A stretch of 64,000 nt of DNA from Verticillium longisporum. Taxonomy: Eukaryota > Ascomycota > Sordariomycetes > Glomerellales > Plectosphaerellaceae. The notes under the pieces were generated by a model that saw only the letters and a program-made list of their open reading frames with translations, searched no databases and had not been told where the DNA came from. The stretch covers positions 1,612,001-1,676,000 of the forward strand of contig JAETXT010000011.1 in the NCBI GenBank assembly GCA_019188255.1, written 5' to 3'. Position 1 is the first letter of the stretch. Every line of letters starts with the position of its first letter. Below, piece after piece: positions 42,674 to 54,594 of this stretch. A program made the translations under genes and the position numbers.

Positions 42674-44384
42674 CATCCGGAGAGGGGTGGCACGGGAGGT
42701 TGGTGGTGGGAGGGGGATGCCATGGCGCGGGCGCGGCCCCATCTCAGCGGCGGTGTGGACAAATGCCGACAGGGCGATCTCCTGGCTATTCCGCTTCACG
42801 ATTAGCACGATTCGCGGGAGGTGGGGGTGCACAGCATATTTCGTCCTGGCGAACAAAATCCCAAAGGAAAAAGACAGAAAAAAGTACAATGCCTGGTCCT
42901 CCTGGCTTGGCTTGCGACCAGCCCTGTCACGGCTTGCCCCAGTGCCCCTCCTGTGTGCCGGCCTCTGGTTCGACGCTGGCGAGGAGGCCTTCCACGACTG
43001 GGATTTTGCAACCCTCCGGTCTGGGTCGCGGCGCTAGGACCGGAGTAATCGCAGCGCTAAAAGAGGAGAGTGGAGAGGGCGAGTCGAACTTTTGCAGAAC
43101 TTTTTTTTCTCCCTTTCTTTGGGCGCGTGGCTGGAATGTTCGTGGGACGAAATGATTTGATAACGAAATAAAAAGGGGTTGTTGAACTGCCGAGCGAGCC
43201 GGATCGTGAGCATTTGCTTGCGGCGACACCACTGGGCCCTTTCCATCTGTTGTCTCCCTTCAGCTTACTCGAATCAGTCGAACCACCTGGCTGAGGCGCG
43301 GCATGATCGGCCCCCCCTCGTGCTCGACGTCAAGCTCGAGTACCGAGGTCAGGGCTTGTTCGGATCGCCAAGAAGGTGGGAATCCAATCCTGTGTGGAGG
43401 ACAAGGTAGCGACCCCTGGCACACTGGAGTGTGCCGGAACAAGAGCATGGAGGGCTAGGCTCGACGAAGACGAAGCCAGGCCAGGCAAGGACAGCACGAG
43501 AGCAGATCAGCAACCAACGAGGAATCCAGTTGCAGACAGTGTGTCCAGCCAGCAGATCTCACGTTGGAGCATCCGCAGCGGCGTGCGCAGGAGAGAGAAC
43601 AGGGCCGGAAAAGGCACGCGATGGACGGCGAGCCAGCAGCTGGCGGCACTCGCCGCTCGCCTGCAGCAAGTGATCGACGTTGGAGATTAAAATTCTCGTC
43701 GCGCTGAATGGCTGCTGTAGGTCGACTCCGCTTGCGATGGACTGGCAGCGCGCCCCGCGTCATGAGCTTGCGCTTTGCTGGCGGCCACTGTGCGGGAAGC
43801 TGTTGTTGTGTCTGGCTGCGATTCGTTCCTTTCTGCTTCCTGCTTGCCACCACCATGTGCATTGCTGCTCCTGAGGATGGATCGAGGGGGGAAACCATGA
43901 TCTGATGAGGAGTCGGAGGAGGGGACGAGGACGAGAGGGGACAGCATTGTCGCAGGAGTCCCAGGAGGTCCAATAGGTCTTGGAAGTTGCTTGTTTTTGT
44001 CGATCAACGTCATGAGGGGACGTGACTGGTAGAGGATGGCGCCTTGACTTGCCCTGAACCCGTTGTCGCACGTGAAGGAAAAGAATCAAGAATCCGGGGA
44101 TCAAGGGATCAAGGGATCAATGGATCAAGGGACCGAGGAACCAAAGCACGCAAGGAGATTGCGCTGGGTGCGGGACGAAAGCCGATACACAGACCACGCC
44201 TAGTGTGCGTGGGAGGGGGAGGATGGAGGCGTACTCGGACCTGGTGCATCGTGATCTGTCGCATCACCCCGGATGTCGCCCATTGAACCTGCAGTCAATC
44301 GAGAGATAAGGTGCTTGTGCGTTGATTCGTGTCATTTCGTGTCATGGCTTGGGGGGAGCCATGTCTTTTTGCCTTGTCTCGCAG

Positions 44385-44411
44385 ACAGCCTCGACAGCCT
44401 CGACAGCCTCG
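44385..44411. repeat. 9-nt tandem repeat, three copies
   Basis: Unit ACAGCCTCG repeated three times in non-coding DNA. Confidence 0.95.
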
Positions 44412-44839
44412 ACGGAGCTAGCCTGGAATGAGTCAGTGAGACAATGGATGTTCCCATGTCGCTCCCAAATTTGGGGGACGGCAGAATACATGTTTGGGTG
44501 CCAGGTAGGGTATCGTGGGGAACGAAGGCGAGAATGCGATGTGGTAGCGGGCATGAAGGTGAGGGGCTTGGGACGATGCATCGCATGACAGGCAGCAGGC
44601 ACTACGCTGCATCACGGGTGAGGCAGGTAAGAGGACAGCACAGGCAGGTAGCAGCAGTAGCAGGGCAGAGCGATAGACGACGTAGGGCAGAGGCAGAAGA
44701 GACTTGAGAGCACAAGCCCATGGGCGAGATTGGCCCCGAAGAGTGGCCGACTCGAAAGTACCCCAAAGTCCCGCACTAGATCTGAATATTTTCGGCCGGC
44801 GGATATGGATCGCACGATCTCTCTGCAACTCCCGAGCCT

Positions 44840-44880
44840 AGGTACCTAAGGTACCTCCTAGGTAGGTACCTTAGGTACCT
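44840..44880. repeat. Palindrome with 17-nt arms (AGGTACCTAAGGTACCT)
   Basis: Left arm 44840-44856 and right arm 44864-44880 are exact reverse complements separated by CCTAGGT. Related TACCTAAGGTACC or ACCTACCT sequences occur at 17861, about 9021 and about 35361. Confidence 0.92.
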
Positions 44881-45609
44881 GGGTACCTTATGCATAGTGC
44901 GGCACCAACTGTGTGGGTATGGGTCTGGCAGATGTCAGCCCACACTGTTTGCGGTCACTGTGTCTGTCGCGGCAGTGGCAGGCGATGGGAGGCGACGCAG
45001 CAGATGGGCGCCTCTGAAGAGCCCCACTGAACAGCAGCACGGGGCGCCTCGTTAGCGCATGGTCCACAGTGCGGAGATGCGAATGCGCGTGCAGACACTG
45101 AGGGAGAGAAAGCGAGCACGGCCCCCTACCTCATGTGGTGGTAGTACTATGTACCTACCGTAGCCCCCAAAGCCGCCGCAAGGGCAAAGTCCGCTTCCCG
45201 ACCGAAAAAGGCACCCAACTCGTTCTCCTGCAAACTCCCGTTCCAACAATAACTCAACCCCAAACAAACTCCTGCCAGGGCATCGCCATCTCGACCTCAA
45301 ACCTTCGGCGACGCCACGCCCACGGCACCCCTACGAAAACCCTCCTCCATCCTGCCGCCCGTGAGCCTTCGATGCTCCCCTTCTGCAGGTTTCCACGAAT
45401 TTAATTCCAACAGCCTCGCCGCCTCCACTCGGGCATCTCCATCTTCGGCTTGGCACCCCTCGCGATCACGACGGTTGTCAACCTCCTTCTTGCGACCTCC
45501 CCCCCAAAACCACCCACCACAAGGCATCCAGGCCCGTCCTGCTGCTGCCGTCCCTGGCCCCGGCCTGTCTCAGGTTGCCGGGTCGGCGGACAGCGATAGA
45601 GCGCGCTGC

Positions 45610-48082
45610 ATGCCTCGAGCTTCGAACGCGAAGCGACACTCAGGCGCTGCTGCCAATGCCAATGCTCGCGACACTCGTCACGAGAATGGTCTTGTAGGCC
45701 CCGCCAAGCGAGTCTCCAACAAGAAGAGCCAGTCCCAGCTGGACGCCTCGCCTGCCCACCACCACTCGACCTCGTCCGCACCCTCCGACGGCAATGCCTC
45801 TGCGTCGCCTCTGCCCTCGCCTCTGCCCACCCTTGCTATCCATGGAAACGGAGACACCAACGGCAAGACCCATCCCACCGCCGCCATGGCCGCCGACGCC
45901 GTCCCTAGGAGGGGCTCGCTAGGCGCCTACTCGGAATCCTCCTCGGGCGACTCGAGCGCCTCGAACCCGGCCGGGAACGGCTGTGTCGAGACGCAGCACC
46001 GCCAGATCGATGTCAATGCCACCAAAAATGTCGACGTCCACCGCGATCCCGGCGGTCCCCTCGAGTTTGCTGCCACTGTCCTTCGCGCGCTCCCTCTCTA
46101 CGACACGCTCGCCATCCTCATCCTGCTCATGCACGTCCCGCCCGTCGCCCTCTCGGGCATCTACATGGCCTTTACCTTTTTGACCTTTGTGCCCCCGTGA
46201 CCCCGAGCTCCGGCATGACCACCAACCTCGCCGCGAGCTTCGACTACACCTCGACCATGCCGTCTCTCGTCACCATCGGCTGCATGGACATCCTCATCAT
46301 GCTTGTGTGGCTGTTTCTGTGGCCGCCGATCCAGGTGGCCATTCTCGACTTGGCCAAGCCCGTCATTGCTGTGACCCTCGGCGGTGGCTCGTCTTCACGA
46401 GAAGGCACGTCGAGCAGTGTGACGACCTGTTTCCTTCTCGTCATTGCCTCGCACGTGCTCCGCGGTTCGAGGCTGCACTGGTCCCGCGCCACTCGACTCT
46501 TGCCCCCAAATTGGCGGCTCGCCTCCGACAATGACGACCCCCTCGAGGCGATATCTCAAGGGTTCGATAAGAGAGGACCCCACGGCTGGATCAAGAGCAT
46601 ACTGGCCATTCATATTCTAACCCAGGGCATTGTACGATATATCAGGGAGTGGTACCTGCGACGCGAAAAGAGCAGCGGATCCTCCCACAGCCTGTCCGAT
46701 CCCGAAGCGGGCAAGCCCGCCGAAATTTCTGGAGATGCTGGTCTGACAACCACCGACAGCGAAGCCGCAGCGCTGCAGCACGCCACGACGTCGTCCAAGA
46801 AGAGGAGAAAGAAGACCACCCAGGTGCGCCCCCAGCAGCCCTTGTGGACCGCGTTGACGAGCACCAAAATTCTCATGGTCATGGAGAACGAATTATCGCA
46901 CGCCGCTTCGGAAACAGCGGGGACCAATGCTACCGACATACACAATTTGGGCAACGCCCCGTTCGACTCGGAAGCGGAACAGATCTCGATCTCCTCCATT
47001 GGATAGGACGAATTTTGCTTCAAGACCAGTCATTTTGCCGATATTGCCGCAGCCACCGAGAAGGGACACGCCGCGCGACCCGCCGGCGCCGACACGTCCA
47101 AGCCATCCTATGTCCGCGTCAACAAGGCCTACTGGCAGCCGACGCGCATTTTCCGCGTCCAGGACGGGGACGGCGAGCGCGCGTCGGGCCATCGATGGTG
47201 CGGCGACGTCTACGGCTTGCGACCGCTTAGCAAGTACGTCTGCGAATTCGTCGACACGCACACCGACCGCGTCATCTTCTCGACGAGCATCCGCACAACC
47301 CAGGCGCCGACCAAGGACCAGGAGGGCGTTCCCGCGAGCCCCGCCATCAACGGACAGCAATCCCTACGACCCGACTCCCCCGCTACGACGCTCAAGAGTA
47401 CGATCAGCGCGCAGAACGAGCGGCTGTCGGATGAAAAGTCCAAGCTCAAGACGCTGCGCAAGGACTGGAAGAGCAGGGTCAGCGCGCTGAAGAAGGAAAA
47501 CGAGAAGCTCGACAATTCGATCCAGTCCGGCGGCGGCAACGACGACAAGCTGCGCCAAAAGATCATCCAGCAAGAGACGCAAAAGACCCAGACCGAAAAG
47601 GAGATTGCCGAGCTCGACGAGCTGCTCAGGGAGTTTGAAAAGGCGCCCGAAGGTCTGCAAGAACGCAAGAAGCAAGCCGAGAAGAGCTGGTCTGCCGAGA
47701 AAACCGTCTTCGACAAGGCGTCCAAGGAGCACAAGGAGTTCAAGGCCAAGCTCGCGGCACAGATCAAGGCGGCGCAGGACGAGCAGTCGGCCCTCCAGAC
47801 AAAGCGCAACAAGATGGCGGCCCGCATTGCCAAGGTGGACACGGAGCTCATGCGCATCACGGATGCCAACAACCGCGGCCTCGACGAAGCCGAGCGCCGG
47901 CGCCAAGGACGGGCGGCGTGGGAGGTTGAGACGAAGCAGATCGAGACCAACTTCCGGGAGAGCATTGCGACGATGCAGGCCAACAACGCGACCAAGCAGG
48001 CTCAGGTCAACAACCTCATGAGCCAGCTTCAGACGTTCCACCAACAGATGAACTATAGCAACAACAGCCTCTCGTTTGACGG

Positions 48083-48117
<35 letters not shown>

Positions 48118-48582
48118 GCTTTGAGGCGGCGGCCCCGACCAACACGACGAGCTCGGGCAACTCGTGGAACCCGAACCCGGCGGCAGCCCCTCACTACCCG
48201 GCCTCGATGTGGCCAGCAGCAGCGACGACTACAGCCTCCAACTCGACGAGCAGACCGGGGGCTCAGCCCTCGCTGCTACCCGCGCCGCTCATGGGCGCGG
48301 GTCACTGGCTTCCCTCGCAGGCACCGGTCAAGTCCCGTGGCCGCTCTAGTAGTATGCTCAGCGACGTTTCGGGCTTCACGCAGTCGAGTGCCGGTGACGA
48401 CGAGTACCAGTCGTTCCACAACACCGGCGCAGGCGGGCGTGGCCGTCGGCTCACGACCGCCGCCGGGGCTCAGCTGGCCGTCGCGTGGCGCCCACTCGGG
48501 CTCGGGCAGCAGCGTGCGTAGTGGCACCGGCAGCGGCAGTCGTAGCGGCGGCAGCGTGCGCGACCCGACGAGTCCTGTGTGA
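45610..48582 (+). pseudogene. acrB: AcrB-like ubiquitination-network membrane protein, disrupted at three points
   Basis: The start at 45610 (MPRASNAKRHSG) and the order of parts fit the AcrB family. There is a polar N-terminus, then membrane helices (LYDTLAILILLMHVPP, SLVTIGCMDILIMLVWLFLW). A fibronectin-like block follows (PSYVRVNKAYWQPTRIFRV), then a long coiled coil about 47390-48050, a Gln run from CAG repeats at 48086-48116, and an end GGSVRDPTSPV. In Aspergillus AcrB is linked to the CreB deubiquitinase network and acriflavine resistance. Three lesions are seen. The frame breaks at 46192-46196, where a C5 run seems one C short (FVPP then VTPSSGM one frame over). An in-frame TAG lies at 47004-47006. 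The frame breaks again between about 48420 and 48510. No normal intron explains them. Confidence 0.8.
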
Positions 48583-49742
48583 GGCTGCGGCCCTGGGAAA
48601 CCGTGTTTGGTTGTAGTTGTTTCTTCTGATGCGTGCTGGGGTCTGTGGGCTTCCTTCTCGTCCGCCTGGGCCTGTTCTCTTGTGTAAGAGGCCGAGTCGC
48701 GTGGGTGAAGTGTCTGTAGCTTCGGTGAATTGAAAAGCAGTTGTCTTCTTACAAGGGTGCTCTTTTTCTACGGTGCCATAACGTGATGTTTCCGCCTCCT
48801 GACTTGAGCGCTTCTTGACAGGCTGTTTGTGAACACCCAAAGCGCTCTTTGTCGTCAACAGACGGATAAGCCTGCTCATCGACACAGTTCGGACGGTAGA
48901 CAAAACGGGCTTTTTGCCCAACTCCAGCGTCGTTCGCCCGTCATTGGTGCCCTGGCTTGTCGTATCGCCGCCCGTGGCTTTCGCAGGTCGCCAAGTCCGG
49001 GTCCATGCCGACCCTCCCTCGGCTGAGCTGCAGGCGGGCCGCCGGGCTTGTGAGTTCTTGGGGGCCTATTGTTTTTTTCCCTCCCTCTCTCTCTCGCGAG
49101 AGAGGGTGTCTCGGCGGCTAGCTATCTTCGCCACTGGTTGGCGTCGTGCCATACATGCAGGTTGCCCCAACCGTCCCCCTCCTATGAACGTCGTGCACTG
49201 CTTCACGCAGTTTGACCGTCAAGGGCATTTCGTCTGTGTCATGTTCGGTGAGGCCTGCACGCGAGGCGGGTACTCACTTACTTTCTTCGTACGCCCATTC
49301 TGCACGTGTGACTCCCGCCGTGCTGCTGCTGCTCCTTGCTTGCTGCTTCTTCCTTGCCCTGCTGGATTCGCCTTGGAGCTCGCCTTGGGGCTGAGACTGC
49401 GGCGGGCGAATCGGAGGGCGAAGCTGGGGTTGTGCAGGGATCTCAGGGGAGTCGGGGGCTTGGAGCGGCCCTTGCTTGGTGGGCATGTGATGAGGGCGTT
49501 GTTTGAATCCTGTCCTCTGGGACGGGGGAGGGTCATAAAGTGCTGTGTAGCGCCGTGCATGCTGGTTTCGAAGTCCTTGGTCCCTGGATTCATGAATCTG
49601 CTGCTCCTTTGCACTCTGTGTTGATGATGACGATGTTCATGGCGATGATTTGGCTGTCGAACTGACGGAGCCAACACGAGGACTTACCTTGCCAAGCAAA
49701 TATCACTGCCGCTGATCAGGTCAATGGTGGTTTACGTTCGAC
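48583..49742. other. Intergenic region, no gene seen
   Basis: About 1.2 kb between the AcrB-like gene and the lipase-like gene, presumably a 3' UTR and a promoter. It includes a CT/GA inverted run around 49080-49105 (TCTCTCTCGCGAGAGAG). Overlapping short frames show no domain. Confidence 0.55.
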
Positions 49743-51494
49743 ATGGGCTGGTTTGATCGCAAGAAGGTGGTCAAGGCGAATAAGACCGCCGAGCCGCAAC
49801 TTCAACATCAGTCACAACTACAACCACAGACACAACATCACCAAGATACCGCTCTCCCAGCGCCTCCGTCCTACCACAACGCCGTCACAAACCAGCCGTC
49901 GCAGCAGTGGGCGCCGCCATTCGGCTTTCAGCCTGGCTTCGGCCCTGCGCCTGTCGTCGTGAATCAGGTTCAGAACTTCTATGGCCTCGCCGACAACAAT
50001 AACAGCGAAGCTCGCCCGCCGACGGCTCAGACGCAGCTCGTGGCCCGGCCCAAGTACCAGCATGAAGAGCTACTTGATAAACCACAGTCGAAACCTACGC
50101 CCAAATCATCCTGCGCCGCCCTGACAGTACCCGACATGGCCGAGATCGAGGCCGGCTTCCACCCTCACGCCCAGGAGCTCATCCACCAGACCTCGCTCGC
50201 TGTGGACCTTTTGACCAACACTTTCGCCGCGGTCCTCGCCACAATCGACGAGCCTACGGTGCCAGAAAAGGAAAGCTCGCACAGCAAACCAGGCGCCAGA
50301 AAAACACGGCCCTCCAAATCATCCACCAAACCATCCGAGAAACCGCCCTCCTCCTCGCCCCTGGCCAAGATCTACGCCTACGCCAACTCGCGCCTCCCCT
50401 CCGACCTCAAGCCGCTACGCCTCTACATCCCAACTTGGCCCCTCCTCTGCCTGGCCGCCCACTACGCCGAGCGCGTCTACAGCTCGCGCCCAGACAGCCC
50501 GCACATCACCGTGGCCCCGGACCGGCGCACCGGCGCGAAAGCCATGCTCCTCGCGACAGCCGCCGCCGACAACGCCGCAGCACTCGTCCTCGCCGTCCGC
50601 GGCTCCGCCAGCCTCGCCGACTGGGCCGTCAACCTGCGGGCCGCGCCCGCGAGCCCCGCCGGCTTCCTCGACGACGCCGGCAACCTCTGCCACGCGGGCT
50701 TCCTCGGCGTCGCGCGCGCCATGGCCGGCCCGCCCGCCGCGCGCCTGCGCCGCCTGCTCGACGAGGAGCCCCGCCGCCGCGGCCACAGCCTGCCCGCCAC
50801 GGGCCCCTCGGCCGGCGGCGCCGTCGCCGCGCTGCTCTTCTGCCACATGCTCGCCGTCGACGGCGGCCGCGGCGCGCTCGGCGACGTGGCGCGCCGCTTC
50901 AAGAGGGTGCACTGCGTCGTCTTTGGCTGTCCGCCTGTCAGTCTGCTGCCGCTGGCCTTGCCGCCGGGCACGAGGCGGAATCTGTTTCTCGGGTTTGTCA
51001 ACGAGGGCGATCCCGTCGTCAGGGCTGATCGTGGCTACGTCAAGAGCTTGGTCGAGCTGATGGCGAGTCCGGTGCCGGTTGTGGAGAGACGCGAGAGGTC
51101 GGAGGAGAAGAGGGGCGAGGATCGACGGCATGATCAGAGGGATAGAGAAGCCAGGAGAGAACGACAAGACAAGAGGGAGAGAGACGAGAGGAGAGAGAGG
51201 GAAGACAGAAAGGCGAGAGAGAAAAAGTCGATGGCGCAGCTCATCGGGCTGGGACCGAAAGCTGCGTCCAGAGACGAGAAGCCAAAGAGGAGACGCAGAC
51301 GACCTGTCTGGCCGGTGCCGACGAGCACCTTGAGCGTTCCCGGCCGCATTGTCGTCCTACGCAGCGGACGGCCCGAGGCAGAGGGCACGAGGAGGAGCGT
51401 CGAGGCGAGACTGGACGAGGGCGTCGTCGCGCACATCACGACGGACGAGCAGCTGCGGAGTGTGGTCTGGGGGACCCCGTGGCGCACTCCATGA
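49743..51494 (+). CDS. Class-3 lipase-like protein with altered nucleophile elbow
   Basis: Single exon, 583 residues. A Pro/Gln-rich N-terminus (1-120) precedes a helical segment and then a lipase_3-type alpha/beta-hydrolase core about 215-440: AALVLAVRGSASLADWAVNL, CHAGFLGVARAM, then TGPSAGGAVAALL. The serine of the GxSxG elbow is at about 356, but the residue before it is Pro where class-3 lipases have His (GHSxGG). The acid Asp fits NEGDPVVRAD, and a His near the end (VVAHITTDEQL) could complete a triad. A highly charged Arg/Glu/Asp insertion (about 450-510) interrupts the domain before the last strand. There is no signal peptide, so it is intracellular. It may be a lipid hydrolase or an inactive relative. 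Confidence 0.82.
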   Translation: MGWFDRKKVVKANKTAEPQLQHQSQLQPQTQHHQDTALPAPPSYHNAVTNQPSQQWAPPFGFQPGFGPAPVVVNQVQNFYGLADNNNSEARPPTAQTQLVARPKYQHEELLDKPQSKPTPKSSCAALTVPDMAEIEAGFHPHAQELIHQTSLAVDLLTNTFAAVLATIDEPTVPEKESSHSKPGARKTRPSKSSTKPSEKPPSSSPLAKIYAYANSRLPSDLKPLRLYIPTWPLLCLAAHYAERVYSSRPDSPHITVAPDRRTGAKAMLLATAAADNAAALVLAVRGSASLADWAVNLRAAPASPAGFLDDAGNLCHAGFLGVARAMAGPPAARLRRLLDEEPRRRGHSLPATGPSAGGAVAALLFCHMLAVDGGRGALGDVARRFKRVHCVVFGCPPVSLLPLALPPGTRRNLFLGFVNEGDPVVRADRGYVKSLVELMASPVPVVERRERSEEKRGEDRRHDQRDREARRERQDKRERDERREREDRKAREKKSMAQLIGLGPKAASRDEKPKRRRRRPVWPVPTSTLSVPGRIVVLRSGRPEAEGTRRSVEARLDEGVVAHITTDEQLRSVVWGTPWRTP

Positions 51495-53831
51495 GACTCT
51501 ACGCTGGTCGCGTTGAGACTCTAGCTGTCGGTGCTGTTTTGGGCCGGCGAGGAGGGCCTGGAGAGGACTAACGTGGGCTTGATTCGGCGTTGGCGATATG
51601 ATACCATCAGATGAAGTTACGAATGCTCATGAACTCTAAATAGGAGCCAAGCTAATTGACAATACACTGCAACCCTCCGTCGGGGACTTTGGATGGTGCT
51701 GCTGCATTGCCGGTGGATTCATGGCGCACATGTCGACTCAAGGGCCCTGTCAACGCTTCACTAGGTCCGGTTTATGCCTGCTCTCGGCCTTCACCGGTGC
51801 AACTGCGATAGCGTTTCGTGAGGTCGGTAGTCAGCGGCGTCAGGGCAATTCGAGAAAGGCCACAAAAGCCATTTGCTCGGAATGATTGGCGTAAACATCG
51901 ACGTGAGATCAACTACACGTAGCAATCAAGCTGAAGAGGGTTTGATTCTCAAATACTAGCAATGAAGGGAACACCCTTGTGGTTCTGAAAGCCAGCTCAA
52001 CTTTATCTTAAGCTTGTTGCCTTGCGTTCTCTTATTTTGGGATCCTCCACTTGTCAAGAACAGGCAAGGTAGGGTTCCCCATGGGATCGTTTCCGGCTCT
52101 GAGCTGCCGTGCCAAGCCCAGCTGCATAAACGCCTTGTCTTCAACCTCGATCCAGCAAACCGATTCCGAGGCGTGATTCAATCACACTGGCGTTTACTTT
52201 TGTTCCGATTCGTCCCTGTTTAGATGTTCACATGTCTACAACGAAGCTTCGTATCATGGTCAGCTGGTCCTGCACATCATACAACCCTGAGAACCAGACA
52301 GTCCGCTAACGGAAGACTTTATGCCAGCTCATTTCCAAATAATCTCGTAAACTTAGGTGGTTGCAACCGGACTCGACGGAGTGCAGCAACGTGCCGTTGA
52401 GTCGTGGCCGTCGAGGTCCGCACCCTATCTCAAGGAGAACTGTGGAAACATCTTGTTTGCCAATGAGAGATGGGATGCCCTCAGCGTGGCTACTGAAAAG
52501 GCATCATAGTTTTAGTCTGCATGACGTTGGATAGAAACGTCTAGCCGACGCCGATTCTCGTCAGGGCCCCCACGAGTTTGGGGCACAGGATTCAGACAGT
52601 GCTTGAAGCTGAGCTGTTCTCCCCAGTTCTCACTAAGAACACCACAACAAATGACCGAACGAACCGGCCGGATGATCAGACCAAAACATCGTGCCGTGTT
52701 CGTCAGCCCTGAATCGCAACCCCACAAGCGCACCAAGTAGATCCTGGTACAGATGCGCGCCTACCATTGAGTCCCGGACATGTTCTGCTCCCATTGTGGT
52801 AATAGATCCGCACGCCCTATCACCACCGCTTTTCTATCAGCCCCCGCATCACCAGAATGTGCGACAGCCCGGCTTTATTAGTGGTCGGACATTGCTACGC
52901 CTTCTTCCTCCGGTATAGTCTCAGTCCGTGCCGACCCGATTCAGTCTCAGGGGTCCGAATCGGGCTTACTCTGATGTGTTGGGGGTCCGGCCTTGCTATC
53001 CCTGACTCGACATCAACCTCTATGGGCGCCACCAGTGTACCTGAAGGGCCCAGGTGGAACAGATGAACCAAAGTTTAATAGATTAACCGGCTCCTCTACC
53101 CTTGCCCACCTGCCCAGGCACAACTCAGCACCGTCCACGATCACCGTCCTTGCGTTCTCGCATTAATGAGTGCCGAGACAAGGGCCGCTACCTGCACAGC
53201 ACTTCGCCAAGGCGAGCTCACTGGGGTGGAGATTTGTCGAATAGAGTGTCTGTCGGCCAAGCTCGGGCTGTCCGGCCAAGACGACGATTTGATCTGTTGG
53301 GATTTGCGCTCAGACGATTCACTGGGCTGTTCCTGGGTCTTTGAGCCACGCCCTTTACTCAATGAGGCAAGGTAGTCTCTTCATGCAGGTGACAGCTGCC
53401 ATAACCAGAGTGTAATTCATGTCCACCTCTTGGCGGCGGAGCCGCTCCGCAGCAATGTATTTGCCTGGGTAGAGGATACAGCTAAACCCACCTTGTCGGC
53501 TAGCCTCACGATGTTCGTGTTCGCATCGTTGAGGATTCCCGTCGACCGAGCTCGACATGAGTCGTAGGCCTCAAGGACCCCTGGCATCTAGACACCGCAG
53601 CAAACATGACAATCACGACAGAATGAAGTCGGAAGCCCAGTGTGTCAACAAGCCGGTCCCTCCGCGAAAGGGTGGTCGATGGAAGGCCAAGGCAACTACA
53701 TCTCCGGACTTGATCAAAGTACATAAGAAGGACGATCATCGCTCTTCAACTCATTTCGCTTCTCTTCATCCTCATCACCTACCCTCACTCTCTCTCTCTC
53801 ATCATCTAAACAGCCATCTGCACCTGCTACG
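51495..53831. other. Gene-empty stretch (2.3 kb) upstream of the NLP gene
   Basis: No gene recognised. Composition is less GC-rich than the flanks. The last 70 bases before 53832 are a pyrimidine-rich tract with CTCTCTCTCTC, as in strongly expressed fungal promoters, and GTACATAAG at about 53718 could act as a TATA-like element. Confidence 0.5.
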
Positions 53832-54594
53832 ATGCTTCCCTCCATGATCTTCTCGGTCTTCGCCCTCGTCGGCAGCGCCTTGGCTCAGCAGCCTCCCAAG
53901 GTTAACCACGACAGCATCAACCCCATCCGCGATACTCTGGGACCCAACGGCAACATGATCAGGAAGTTCCAGCCTCTGCTTCACATTGCCCACGGTTGCC
54001 AGCCTTACTCCGCCGTCAACACCCGCGGTGAGGTCAAGTAAGACACGCAACACACACTTCAGCTTCCACAAAACTCCTCGCTAACACATGCTCTGCAGCG
54101 CCGGTCTCCAGGACAGCGGTACTACCGCTGGCGGCTGCAAGCTAACCGACAAGGGCCAGACCTACGCCCGCTCTATGACCCTGAACGGCCAGTTCGGCAT
54201 CATGTACGCCTGGTACTGGCCCAAGGACCAGCCCGCCGACGGCAACCTCGTCAGCGGCCACCGCCACGACTGGGAGAATGTCGTCATCTGGTTCAACTCG
54301 AACAACGCAAACCAGGCCGGCATCCTGCGCGGTGCCGCTTCGGGCCACGGCAACTACAAGAAGGTCAACAACCCCCAGCGCAGCGGCAACAACCTCAACG
54401 TCGAGTACTTCACCAGCGGCGGCAAGAACCACGAGCTGCAGTTCAAGACGTCGCCCGGCCGCACCTACTGGATCTGGGACTGGGACAGGATGGACACCAC
54501 CGTCCAGGGCGCCCTCAACCGCGCCGACTTTGGCAGCGCCAACTGCCCCTTCAACAACAACAACTTTGAGAGGAACATGCGCGCCGCTTTTTAA
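53832..54594 (+). CDS. Secreted NLP (necrosis- and ethylene-inducing peptide 1-like, NPP1 family)
   Basis: Two exons (53832-54037, 54099-54594) give 233 residues. The intron GTAAGA...CAG joins GEV-N-AGLQDSG in frame. A signal peptide is clear (MLPSMIFSVFALVGSALA), so the protein is secreted. The family heptapeptide GHRHDWE is intact at residues 122-128, preceded by the conserved MYAWYWPKD block. Two cysteines (in HGCQPYSA and GGCKLT) fit a type 1 NLP. Type 1 NLPs of plant-associated fungi can disrupt dicot membranes by binding sphingolipids, though many family members are non-cytolytic and activity cannot be judged here. No truncation is seen. A strong CT-rich leader precedes it, and it stands next to the decayed sugar-use locus. 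Confidence 0.94.

Larger units (their letters stand above)
41883..45609. other. Gene-empty stretch (3.7 kb) with several short tandem repeats
   Basis: No supported gene. It contains a 16-nt, an 11-nt and a 9-nt tandem repeat and a 17-nt-arm palindrome, all listed separately. The right-hand kilobase is C/CT-rich and probably the promoter and leader of the AcrB-like gene. The frame that leads into that gene is open from 45361 but not protein-like before 45610. Confidence 0.5.

Noticed and set aside
46957..47006. A GTTCGA...TAG intron removing the TAG in the AcrB-like gene
   Set aside because: Poor donor, under 50 nt, no branch site, and it would remove family-like residues.
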